NCBI GenBank assembly: GCA_023399275.1
Contig: JAEWQH010000061.1
Location: 1-19,316, forward strand
Source: Bacillota bacterium
Lineage (GTDB): Bacteria; Bacillota; Clostridia; Christensenellales; CAG-138
Reading direction: 5' to 3'
DNA length: 19,316 nt
The translations under genes were made by a program, and so were the position numbers. Shown here one piece after another: positions 1 to 6,588 of this stretch. Each line of letters opens with the position of its first letter. Positions within the stretch are counted from its first letter, which is position 1. The notes beneath the pieces were generated by a model that was given only the letters and a program-made list of their open reading frames with translations, ran no database searches and had not been told where the DNA came from.

Positions 1-717
1 GTACTGCTGCAGCACGCCGTCTTTCATGATCGCGATCTCGTCGCAGATATTCAGCGCCTCCTCCTGGTCATGCGTCACAAATACAGTCGTAATGCCGGTT
101 CTGCGCTGAATGCTGCGAATCTCCTCGCGTGTTTGTACCCGAAGCCGCGCGTCGAGGTTGCTCAGCGGCTCGTCGAGCAGGAGAATCGACGGCTGCTTGA
201 CGATTGCGCGCGCAATGGCCACGCGTTGCTGCTGCCCGCCGGAGAGCTCCCCCGGCTTACGATCTAGGTATTCGGTGATCTCCACCAGCCGGGCGACCTC
301 GGATACACGCGCGGCGGCGCCTTCACGAAACATCTTTCTCGAAACGCGCAGCTTCCCGTCTTGCGAAAGCTCCCGCATCAGCCGCTTTTTCATCTCCTTG
401 GAGTTGACCAACGGAAATTCGATATTCTCGCGCACGCTCAGGTGCGGATAGAGCGCATAGTTTTGAAACACCATCCCCACGCCGCGCTTCTCCAGCGTCA
501 TCCCGGTCACGTCCGCTTCGTCAAACAGGATTCTCCCCTCGGTGAGCGGATGGATGCCCGCTATCATAAACAACGAAGTCGTCTTACCGCAGCCGGACGG
601 GCCGAGAAAACCGATCAGCTTACCGGAGCCGATCGTCAGGCTCAGCCGGTCGACAGCGGTAACGCTGCCCTTCTTTGAATGAAACTGCTTGGTTGCCGCG
701 TCAAACCGTACCTGCAT
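1..717 (-). CDS. ABC transporter ATP-binding protein, MalK/MsmK/UgpC type (partial, C-terminus missing)
   Basis: This is the cytoplasmic ATPase of a carbohydrate-type (CUT1) ABC importer. The window holds 239 residues and the frame is still open at base 1; the family is usually about 360-380 residues, so the regulatory/OB-fold half is missing. Visible motifs are Walker A GPSGCGKTT (39-47), the Q-loop VFQNYALYPHL (Gln85), signature LSGGQQQR (158-165), Walker B ILLLDEP (178-184), D-loop SNLDA and the switch His216 in VTHDQEEA. The helical subdomain between Q-loop and signature (about 105-148) is some 20 residues longer than in Escherichia coli MalK. The ATG at 717 is preceded by AAAGGAGC and lies inside the end of the upstream 2H/nucleotidase gene (17-base overlap), so translation is probably coupled. 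No permease or binding protein gene is in view. It may be a shared ATPase of the MsmX kind or the first gene of a transporter set beyond the edge. The substrate cannot be read. Confidence 0.93.
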   Translation of the reverse strand, partial: MQVRFDAATKQFHSKKGSVTAVDRLSLTIGSGKLIGFLGPSGCGKTTSLFMIAGIHPLTEGRILFDEADVTGMTLEKRGVGMVFQNYALYPHLSVRENIEFPLVNSKEMKKRLMRELSQDGKLRVSRKMFREGAAARVSEVARLVEITEYLDRKPGELSGGQQQRVAIARAIVKQPSILLLDEPLSNLDARLRVQTREEIRSIQRRTGITTVFVTHDQEEALNICDEIAIMKDGVLQQY

Positions 718-2746
718 CTTTATGCGCGCTCCTTTGGATCAAAATATTGTCCGGCTCCGTTCCGCTTAGAACCCCTCGTTGCGCCAGCTCGGCGCGCATG
801 ATGTTTCTCAGCGTCATATCGTGATACGTCAGCTCCTCCGCGTCGGAAAAACGAAATCCCAGCGGGTCGCTTGCGAGATAGTCCTCCAGCACGACGGGGT
901 ACGTTTTGTCCTCCTCCAGCGGCGCGCCGTCCGGCAAGCGGATGTCTTGCACGCGTTCGCCTGCGGGCCGGTCGGGATCGACCCAAACGCGCAGCCCGCC
1001 GACCGCCAGCGGAGAAGCCCCGTCCTGCGGCAGACTCCGCATCCCAATTTGGATGTTCTCCCAGATTCGCCGCCCCGTCAAACGGGCGGTCACGATCACG
1101 TTTGCAAACGCAAACACCTGATAGAAGCGGTAGAGCGAAATCGGCCCCTGCGCAAATCCGCCGATGATCCTGCCGGCATAGAGCAGTGAGATGGGGCAGC
1201 CGGTCGCCTTTCGCATCGCTTCTCCGGCCAGCAGCGTCAAGGGCGACCCCGTCAGCGGGATCGCGTTCGTCTTTGCATCCCGGTGGTGTATCTCGCGCTC
1301 GACGTGCGCGATCGGCTGGCCCATCTCCCGCTTCGCCCGCGCAAAATATGCATCGATCCGCCGAGCGATCACCGCATCCTGTGCGCACCGTGCCCTTTGC
1401 GCCATCCGGTCATAGCACAGTGGGACCGTGCTGAGCAGTCCGCCGCCGCGGGCAAACGTGAGCGAGAGCACGGCAAATCCCTGCCCCGTTCCGCCGCCTT
1501 CGGCAATGGCGACCATACCGGCAGTCGCCTGAACAAACCTGTGAAAATGCGCTGCAAATGCGCCGGCCAGCTCCGGCACGGCGCCGGTAAGCCGCAGCAG
1601 CTCATCGCCAACCAGTCTGCCTTCGGACGACTCCCGCAGCCCAAAGTGCGTCAGCGCGACGATCGCGTCCGGCACGCCGGCGGGATCGCCTCCCCGCACC
1701 AGAACATCGACCCACTTTCGCGCCGCGGCAACGCCATCCGTCAGCGCATAGGCACGCCAGCCCGCCGGACGGTCCGGCTGCTCCATCGACTCCTGTAAAG
1801 CCAACCCCAGCACGGCAATGCTTCGCCCGCCGAGGCGCAGCAGCCGATACGGCCGAACAAACGCAGGCATCTCGCCGGTGTCGCGGCACACAAGGTTTGC
1901 GGCCAGCATCGGCACGCCGGCCTCACGCTGCCAGCCGGAGAACTGCTCGACGGAAAAATCGAAGTCATGGTTTCCCGCAACCGAAGCCTCGGCGTCCACC
2001 GCGCGCATCACATCCAGCACAGGCGCGCCCCCGTACCGCTCGGATACGGGATCGCCAAAGAAATTATCCCCGCCAAAGAGCACCGCCGTACCGCCGTGCT
2101 CCGCCTTGTAGTCGTTTACCGCGCGCACGAGCTTCGCCGCGCCGAGCCCTCCGCTGTTTTTGCACAGCGAAGCGTGAAAATCGTTGATGCAGAGCAACCG
2201 CACGTTTTCACGCTCCGTCTGGTCGGAAAGCAGGTAGGAGGCGACTGTTTGAAACCGTGGCGGCGTCTGCGCGGGCAGTACGCGGCACAACGAAAAGGAT
2301 TTTACGAAGAACGCCTCCTCCGCGGCGTCAGCCTCCGGCAGGTCTTCCGCCGGATCGCGTTCATCCGTATAGGCGATCGTGATGTGCGGCGTAAACGCAT
2401 CCCATTTCCGCAGCGGCAGTATGTCCTCTATCGCCCGATCGACCGCGGCGCGCAGCGAGGCAAGGCAGCCATCTGCATCCTGTACCCCGCGCCAGATCAC
2501 GCTCTGCTCCGGCGCCCGGCGTACAAACGCATCCCAGCCGCCCAGCCGCAGGTAAAAAGGCCTTGCCGCAACGCAGCTGAGCCGCTGCGCAATCGAGTTT
2601 ACCAAATCGGTCTCCCCAAGATAGCGCAGCGTGATATGCAGATCCTCCGGCGCCTCAATCGGCTGCCCGGGCATGCGCCCTGCCGCGGCCTCGCAAAGCC
2701 GCCCCGCCAGAATACGCTCGATTTGGATCGCGACAAACAGCTCCAT
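701..2746 (-). CDS. Fusion of a 2H phosphoesterase (LigT/ThpR-like) with a 5'-nucleotidase-type metallophosphatase
   Basis: The protein has 681 residues and no signal peptide, so it is probably cytoplasmic. Residues 1-170 form a 2H phosphoesterase with both signature motifs, HITLRYLG (His37, Thr39) and HITIAYT (His121, Thr123); relatives open 2',3'-cyclic phosphates at RNA or nucleotide ends. Residues 181-440 form a calcineurin-like metallophosphatase: NDFH (Asp189, His191), GGDN (Asp227), AGNHDFDF (Asn259, His260), THFG (His367) and AHFH (His399, His401), i.e. a full two-metal ligand set. Residues 450-670 match the 5'-nucleotidase C-terminal domain (GRIIGGFAQGPIS, FAFANVIV, LTGRRIW). A cytosolic YunD-like nucleotidase is the nearest known type. 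The start is the ATG at 2746, giving MELFVAI as in other ThpR proteins, with GAGGG five bases upstream. An upstream TTG at 2767 is also open but less likely. It lies 10 bases after the phosphatase gene and overlaps the ABC ATPase gene. Domains are clear; the true substrate is inferred only. Confidence 0.9.
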   Translation of the reverse strand: MELFVAIQIERILAGRLCEAAAGRMPGQPIEAPEDLHITLRYLGETDLVNSIAQRLSCVAARPFYLRLGGWDAFVRRAPEQSVIWRGVQDADGCLASLRAAVDRAIEDILPLRKWDAFTPHITIAYTDERDPAEDLPEADAAEEAFFVKSFSLCRVLPAQTPPRFQTVASYLLSDQTERENVRLLCINDFHASLCKNSGGLGAAKLVRAVNDYKAEHGGTAVLFGGDNFFGDPVSERYGGAPVLDVMRAVDAEASVAGNHDFDFSVEQFSGWQREAGVPMLAANLVCRDTGEMPAFVRPYRLLRLGGRSIAVLGLALQESMEQPDRPAGWRAYALTDGVAAARKWVDVLVRGGDPAGVPDAIVALTHFGLRESSEGRLVGDELLRLTGAVPELAGAFAAHFHRFVQATAGMVAIAEGGGTGQGFAVLSLTFARGGGLLSTVPLCYDRMAQRARCAQDAVIARRIDAYFARAKREMGQPIAHVEREIHHRDAKTNAIPLTGSPLTLLAGEAMRKATGCPISLLYAGRIIGGFAQGPISLYRFYQVFAFANVIVTARLTGRRIWENIQIGMRSLPQDGASPLAVGGLRVWVDPDRPAGERVQDIRLPDGAPLEEDKTYPVVLEDYLASDPLGFRFSDAEELTYHDMTLRNIMRAELAQRGVLSGTEPDNILIQRSAHKDAGTV

Positions 2747-2756
2747 CCTATCCCTC

Positions 2757-3542
2757 TCAACCGGCAAAATACTTGTGCATGACCTCGTCGAGCAGCACGG
2801 GACTCGTTGCGGCGATCACGCTGCAATCCCGCGCGGTCGGAACCGGAAAATTCTCCCATGTTCGGATATCGCCGCCCACTTGTGCGAGAATGATCCGCGC
2901 CGCGTTGTGATCCCAGGGAGACGAGCGCGCCGTCAGAAACAGATCCGCCTCGCCCGAGGCCAGCGCGCAGATCTCGAGGGCGACCGAGCCCAGCGAGCGG
3001 ATCGCGCGCACGTCGTTTGCCAGCCGCATAAGCCCCGCGCTTTGCGGATGCTCCGCCAAAAAAGCCAGCTGAACGATCGGCGTATACAAAAACAGCTCGG
3101 ATACGTCGCGACGCAGCGGACGCCGCGGCAGCAGATCCCCGTTGCAAAACGCGCCTTCTCCGCTTTTGGCATGATAGAGCTTATCCGCCGCAGCATCCAG
3201 CACCAGCCCAAACTGCGGCGCATCCCCATGATAGCAGGCGATCGATATCGCAAAGTTCTTCCGCTGGTTGACGAAGTTGGATGTCCCGTCGATCGGATCG
3301 ATGAACCAGTTCCATTCGCCGCAGCCCGCCGCGCCCGATTCCTCGCCGATGACGCCGTCGGACGGAAAGCTTTCCGCAATACGCTGCGTGAGAAACGCTT
3401 CGATCCGCTTGTCAAACTGGCTGACGATGTCCTGGTGGCCGTGCTTCGTCTGAAACGGTATCTCCGCTTTTTCGCCCAGCGGAAGCAGCCCGGCCGCCTC
3501 ACGTATCAACCGCATCGCCAAATCATATCGCCTGTCGCCCAT
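2757..3542 (-). CDS. Inositol-monophosphatase-family phosphatase
   Basis: This 261-residue protein has the normal length for the Mg2+-dependent, lithium-sensitive IMPase/SuhB/CysQ superfamily, which removes phosphate from inositol phosphates, 3'-phosphoadenosine-5'-phosphate or sugar phosphates. Metal ligands are visible as IGEES (Glu67, Glu68), DPIDGTSNF (Asp82, Asp85, Thr87) and SPWDHNAA (Asp211). The stretch RSLGSVALEICALASGEAD is also typical of the family. Sequence alone does not separate inositol phosphatase from PAP phosphatase. The neighbouring 2H/nucleotidase fusion makes a nucleotide role worth considering. The ATG at 3542 has GGATGGAG seven bases upstream. It is the first gene of a tight three-gene run, behind a consensus promoter and a leader of about 145 bases that contains a terminator-like hairpin. 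Confidence 0.92.
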   Translation of the reverse strand: MGDRRYDLAMRLIREAAGLLPLGEKAEIPFQTKHGHQDIVSQFDKRIEAFLTQRIAESFPSDGVIGEESGAAGCGEWNWFIDPIDGTSNFVNQRKNFAISIACYHGDAPQFGLVLDAAADKLYHAKSGEGAFCNGDLLPRRPLRRDVSELFLYTPIVQLAFLAEHPQSAGLMRLANDVRAIRSLGSVALEICALASGEADLFLTARSSPWDHNAARIILAQVGGDIRTWENFPVPTARDCSVIAATSPVLLDEVMHKYFAG

Positions 3543-3577
3543 GCTTTCGCTCCATCCTTACCCGCGATGCGCGTCGT

Positions 3578-3612
3578 AAAAAAACGCACCGCACCCATGA
3601 GAGCGCCGCGCG
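3578..3612 (-). terminator. Intrinsic terminator-like hairpin inside the phosphatase leader
   Basis: A 12-position stem with one G-G mismatch and a four-base loop is followed by T7 on the minus strand. It lies downstream of both lacI and the operon promoter. It could stop read-through from lacI, attenuate the operon, or end a small RNA. Confidence 0.6.
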
Positions 3613-3687
3613 AAAAGGCTGCTGTTGCACACGATCTTTGCGGGATCAACCGAAGCACCCCGGCCTGCCCTCTTCGCCGCACTCCTG
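3578..3687 (-). ncRNA. Candidate attenuated leader or small RNA upstream of the phosphatase operon
   Basis: Transcription from the consensus promoter at 3694-3722 should start near 3687. About 75 bases later comes a hairpin (arms 3601-3612 and 3585-3596, loop of four, 11 of 12 positions paired including three G-U) followed directly by seven Ts (3578-3584). This has the form of an intrinsic terminator placed 36 bases before the phosphatase start codon. The segment near the start of the RNA (3675-3684) can pair with ten bases of the terminator's left arm (nine of ten positions), which would give an antiterminator. So the RNA of about 110 bases may be a regulated leader or a stand-alone small RNA. 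I see no match to a riboswitch class that I know. The pairing was done by eye in GC-rich sequence. Confidence 0.4.
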
Positions 3688-3693
3688 ATCTTC

Positions 3694-3722
3694 ATTATAA
3701 AGAGCGCAAATCGTGAAGTCAA
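3694..3722 (-). promoter_or_regulatory. Sigma-A promoter for the phosphatase operon
   Basis: TTGACT (3717-3722), a 17-base spacer and TATAAT (3694-3699) match 11 of 12 consensus bases. It sits between the end of lacI and the phosphatase gene. The half-site TGAAGT (3714-3719, plus strand) overlaps the -35 box and faces an ACTTCA copy at 3744-3749. Confidence 0.85.
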
Positions 3723-3738
3723 CAGAATTTTAACTATA

Positions 3739-3749
3739 TTTTTACTTCA
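3739..3749 (-). promoter_or_regulatory. Putative regulator-binding element upstream of the phosphatase promoter
   Basis: The 11-mer TGAAGTAAAAA on the minus strand occurs here and again at 4761-4771 beside the lacI promoter. With the TGAAGT at 3714-3719 it makes a dyad whose half-sites are 30 bases apart and flank the -35 region. It may be an operator of the adjacent LacI-type protein; this is inference from the shared sequence. Confidence 0.35.
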
Positions 3750-3771
3750 ATTATTAGGCAATGTGGATCGT

Positions 3772-4734
3772 TTACTCCATAAAAAGCAACTGCGGCGAGA
3801 TCACCGTCGTAACCTGCTCCGTCCTGCCGCGCGTGAGTTCGATGATCATCTGAATCGCTTTTTGCCAGAGAAGGTCCGGGTACGCGTGTATCATCGCCAC
3901 GCTGACGCTAGGCAACTGCGTCGTGCGGATATCCTGATAGATGACCAGCCGGATGTCCTGCGGGATGCATATGCCGTGATCCTCGAGCGCCTGAAGTACG
4001 CCCTTGGCGATGCTGTCGCTGCCGACGATCAGCGCCTCTGGGCGGGTCTCCCCCGCAAGGATCTCCTCCGTCAGGCGATAGCCGGATTGTTCCGAAAAAT
4101 CGCCGATCTTGATGAGTGCCTCGCGATAGATTCCGTTTTCCCGGAGCAGTGAAACGACCTTGCTCATCCTGCGCGCGCCGATGACATAGCCGTCCCCCTC
4201 AAACCGGCCACTGATATAGCCGATGTTTCGAATTTCCTTTTGCTCGATCAGATAATGGAACGCGCTCGTCATGGAGGCGTCCAGATCGACCAGTATCTGA
4301 TCGTATGCGCGGCACGCCTCTCCGCCGTTGACAAACACGATAAACGGCGAGGAAAGCCGCAGGCACTCGATCTCCCCGGCGCTTAGATCGCTGAACGCAA
4401 GCACGCCGTCCACCGGCCGCACCTCGCCTTTAGCGATGCGCACAAACGAAACCGGCTGGTTGGCAGCGGCCGACTCGGCAAAATAACGCAGGGAATTGAT
4501 GCTCGAATGCTCCTGCTCGTCTACGAGGATGCGCCAGTCCGCCACGCCGATGACGAGAGCCTGCTCCTGCTGCTTTCGCCTTCTGGGCGGCTGATAGCCC
4601 AGTTCATATGCCGCTTCGAAGATCGCCCTGTTCGTCTCGCGGCTGACCGCAATCGTTTCGTCATGGTTGAGAACTCTGGAAATCGTGGTGACGGATACCC
4701 CTGTTTTCTTCGATATGTCCTTCAGCGTTGCCAT
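3772..4734 (-). CDS. LacI/GalR-family transcriptional regulator
   Basis: This 320-residue DNA-binding repressor has an N-terminal LacI-type helix-turn-helix, MATLKDISKKTGVSVTTISR (residues 1-20), and a hinge ending near residue 54. The periplasmic-binding-protein-like sensor half follows; GYISGRF, ALIVGSDSIAKGVLQAL, VIYQDI and SVAMIHAYPDLLWQKA are typical of it. The family usually senses a sugar or purine. The head resembles EbgR/GalR-type regulators, but the effector cannot be told. The ATG at 4734 has GGAG five bases upstream, and a perfect AAACGTTT palindrome, the core of many LacI-family operators, abuts that site. The gene precedes the phosphatase operon on the same strand with no terminator between its stop and that operon's promoter, so it is the obvious candidate regulator of the operon and of itself. 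Confidence 0.93.
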   Translation of the reverse strand: MATLKDISKKTGVSVTTISRVLNHDETIAVSRETNRAIFEAAYELGYQPPRRRKQQEQALVIGVADWRILVDEQEHSSINSLRYFAESAAANQPVSFVRIAKGEVRPVDGVLAFSDLSAGEIECLRLSSPFIVFVNGGEACRAYDQILVDLDASMTSAFHYLIEQKEIRNIGYISGRFEGDGYVIGARRMSKVVSLLRENGIYREALIKIGDFSEQSGYRLTEEILAGETRPEALIVGSDSIAKGVLQALEDHGICIPQDIRLVIYQDIRTTQLPSVSVAMIHAYPDLLWQKAIQMIIELTRGRTEQVTTVISPQLLFME

Positions 4735-4743
4735 ATGCGCTCC

Positions 4744-4751
4744 AAACGTTT
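4744..4751. promoter_or_regulatory. Candidate LacI-family operator at the lacI start
   Basis: The perfect 8-base palindrome AAACGTTT with a central CG lies directly upstream of the GGAG ribosome binding site of lacI and downstream of its promoter. LacI/PurR-family operators are centred on such a CG step, so negative autoregulation is likely. Flanking symmetry is poor, so it may be a partial site. Confidence 0.4.
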
Positions 4752-4760
4752 ATAAGTGAT

Positions 4761-4771
4761 TTTTTACTTCA
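4761..4771 (-). promoter_or_regulatory. Copy of the TGAAGTAAAAA element at the lacI promoter
   Basis: This is the same 11-mer as at 3739-3749, here placed directly after the -10 box, near the expected transcription start of lacI. Together with ATAAGT at 4752-4757 (plus strand) it makes an imperfect dyad. An AT-rich 11-mer shared by two promoters in GC-rich DNA suggests a common regulator. Confidence 0.35.
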
Positions 4772-4779
4772 TTTTAACA
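4771..4779 (-). promoter_or_regulatory. Extended -10 promoter of lacI
   Basis: TGTTAAAAT on the minus strand is an extended -10 element (TGn plus TAAAAT). The -35 position is T-rich with no good match. The expected start near 4764 leaves a leader of about 30 bases. Confidence 0.5.
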
Positions 4780-4890
4780 CGTCTTTACAGAAAGAAAAAG
4801 AGAAACAGCGCAAACCGAATGAACGCTGTCCGATAGATCCGGCCGACATGGGCTCGTAAAACAGCAGGTTTCCCGGCGCAGGTGCGCGGC

Positions 4891-4909
4891 AAAAAGCCGG
4901 TGCTCCGGC
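4891..4909 (-). terminator. Intrinsic terminator, distal of a tandem pair after the secreted nuclease gene
   Basis: GCCGG, loop AGCA, CCGGC and then five Ts on the minus strand. It stands behind the hairpin at 4917-4940 and separates the nuclease gene from lacI. Confidence 0.75.
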
Positions 4910-4911
4910 GG

Positions 4912-4940
4912 ACAAAGAGCCCCGCAAACCTGCGGAGCCC
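4912..4940 (-). terminator. Intrinsic terminator, proximal of a tandem pair
   Basis: A ten-position stem (two G-U pairs) with loop GGTT is followed by TTTGT, about 35 bases after the nuclease stop codon. The short T tract makes it the weaker of the two. Confidence 0.65.
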
Positions 4941-4974
4941 TGCCCTTCGAAGCCTTTCACAATCCACCCGGCGT

Positions 4975-6414
4975 TTACTTCAGCGCAAGAAACGCAAAGA
5001 GCGGATAGTGATCGGAATACTCGGTCGGAATCGCGCGCGCATTGAGCACGGTGATATTCTTTGAGACGATGATGTTGTCGATCTGCGACATGCTGATCAC
5101 CTTGTAGGAGTAGTCGTAGAACTTGGTTGCGCTTGTGTTGACGATCTTATACGACTTCTTGAACGCGGAGAACTCACTCTCCTTGGCATTGAAGTCGCCG
5201 GTGAGGATCTTATACTCGTTTTGATCCGCATCCATGATCGCCAGCACTTCGGAGAATTGCTTCTTGCGGATGCTGGCCGATTCGTAGGAAAAATGAGTGT
5301 TGTAGACCGATACGCGCTTGTCGCCAACGTCGTATTCGACCTTTTGCAGGCAGCGCTGCTCCTTGTCCCCGCTCGAAAGCAGCGTTACCGCAGCATTCTC
5401 GGGCTGATACTTGGAGATCTGGCCGATGCCGTACCGGCCGCCGGATGGATATGAAATGGTCTCTGCAAAGGATGTATACTGTGCATTTTTCGTCCGCACG
5501 GAGAGCAGGTTATCCGTACGTTCTTTTTCGTTTACATAAACCTCCTGCACGCCGAGGATATCCGGCCGCTGCGCGCCGATCAGCCAGCCCTGCATCACAA
5601 GGTTGTCGTTGCCGCGCTTGATGTTCCAGGTGCCTACCGTCAGCACGTCCCGCACGAGGTAGACAGAGTACTTCACAACGCCGCCGACGGAGATACGGAT
5701 GGTCTTGCTGTTGCCGGAGTTGATGGTGTACTTTGCGCTCGCGATGCCGGTGTTGCCGATGCTGACCTTCACGCCCTGATTCGCCACGGCGGAGATGGTC
5801 ACTTCGCCCTGCGTAGCGGTGAGCACATAGCCGTACTCCGTGGGTGAAAACGCAGGCGAGAGCGATCCGCCCGTCACCTCCAGGCCGGAGAGCGCGTCGT
5901 TCGCCACATTTGCAGTAAGCTCCATATAGTCGGCGGAGACATAGCCGGCTGCGCCCTTGAACTCGATTTGATGCCATGCGCCGTCGGCATACGCCTGGGT
6001 CACCTGAAACGTCTCCCCCTTGAGCGCCGTGCCTAGCTTCTTGGCGTTGAGCGACGGCTTTTCGCGGACGTTGACGTTTTCCTTCACATTATAGATCGTG
6101 CCGGTATAGTTCATCTGATAGGAGGGCAGCGACGCGTCGATATCCACATAGAGCCGGTTGACATAGCCGGTGCGCGTGCCCGTTTGCACGCGATACCACT
6201 CGGCGTTGACGTTGCTCTCTAGGATCTTGACCACCGCTCCTTCGTCCAGCCGCGCAATCAGCGAACCGGTGGAGCTGGCGGTTTTGCGCAGGGCGACATT
6301 GTCTGCGTTGACAACGCCCGTGCTCAGCGTCAGCGCGCGCGAAGAAGACGCGGGAACCAGCGCCGTGCACAGCAGAAGAACCATCGTCAGCCCTATGAGA
6401 AACCGTTTTTTCAT
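4975..6414 (-). CDS. Secreted endonuclease/exonuclease/phosphatase-family protein with two SH3 domains and a cadherin-like domain
   Basis: This is a 479-residue exported protein. Residues 1-27 are a signal peptide (MKKR, then a leucine-rich core, then PASSSRA). Two bacterial SH3 domains follow at about 28-92 and 93-165 (VALRKTASSTGSLIARL, VNVREKPSLNAKKLGTAL), then a cadherin-like beta-sandwich at about 166-255 (LSGLEVTGGSLSPAFSPTEYGY). The EEP catalytic domain covers 256-479: TWNIKRG (Asn263), VQEV (Glu290), NTHFSY, LTGDFNA, QIDNIIV and SDHYP (His469), so the catalytic set looks complete. EEP enzymes cleave phosphodiesters or phosphomonoesters in DNA, RNA, lipids or inositides. SH3 modules suggest attachment to the cell wall, so an extracellular DNase is likely but not proven. 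The start at 6414 has AGAGGG upstream; an in-frame extension of 51 codons is open but would bury the signal peptide. It is a single-gene unit between terminators. Confidence 0.9.
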   Translation of the reverse strand: MKKRFLIGLTMVLLLCTALVPASSSRALTLSTGVVNADNVALRKTASSTGSLIARLDEGAVVKILESNVNAEWYRVQTGTRTGYVNRLYVDIDASLPSYQMNYTGTIYNVKENVNVREKPSLNAKKLGTALKGETFQVTQAYADGAWHQIEFKGAAGYVSADYMELTANVANDALSGLEVTGGSLSPAFSPTEYGYVLTATQGEVTISAVANQGVKVSIGNTGIASAKYTINSGNSKTIRISVGGVVKYSVYLVRDVLTVGTWNIKRGNDNLVMQGWLIGAQRPDILGVQEVYVNEKERTDNLLSVRTKNAQYTSFAETISYPSGGRYGIGQISKYQPENAAVTLLSSGDKEQRCLQKVEYDVGDKRVSVYNTHFSYESASIRKKQFSEVLAIMDADQNEYKILTGDFNAKESEFSAFKKSYKIVNTSATKFYDYSYKVISMSQIDNIIVSKNITVLNARAIPTEYSDHYPLFAFLALK

Positions 6415-6517
6415 ATGCCCTCTTGTCATTTTTATGATGCAAAGACGCATTCTCCGCGCCCGCCAGACGCAAGCACAGGCCGAAAAGGATGGCATTCCGG
6501 CCAGCTGCCACAGATTG

Positions 6518-6546
6518 AGTGTAGTGAAAAAAAGGCGAGAAGACAA
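6518..6546 (-). promoter_or_regulatory. Possible promoter of the secreted nuclease gene
   Basis: TTGTCT (6541-6546), a 17-base spacer and TACACT (6518-6523) match 8 of 12 consensus bases. The element overlaps the GH13 terminator and would give a leader of about 100 bases. No better candidate is visible in 6415-6588. Confidence 0.35.
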
Positions 6547-6559
6547 GCCGCATCCCGCC
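6527..6559 (-). terminator. Intrinsic terminator of the GH13 gene
   Basis: A 7-base-pair stem (arms 6553-6559 and 6534-6540), a 12-base loop and T7 follow the GH13 stop codon by about 30 bases. Confidence 0.8.
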
Positions 6560-6588
6560 CAATTCACGAAAACGTTACATTGCGTGAG

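Noticed and set aside
6415..6567. 51-codon N-terminal extension of the secreted nuclease
   Set aside because: It would put a perfect signal peptide in the middle of the protein; the ATG at 6414 has its own AGAGGG.
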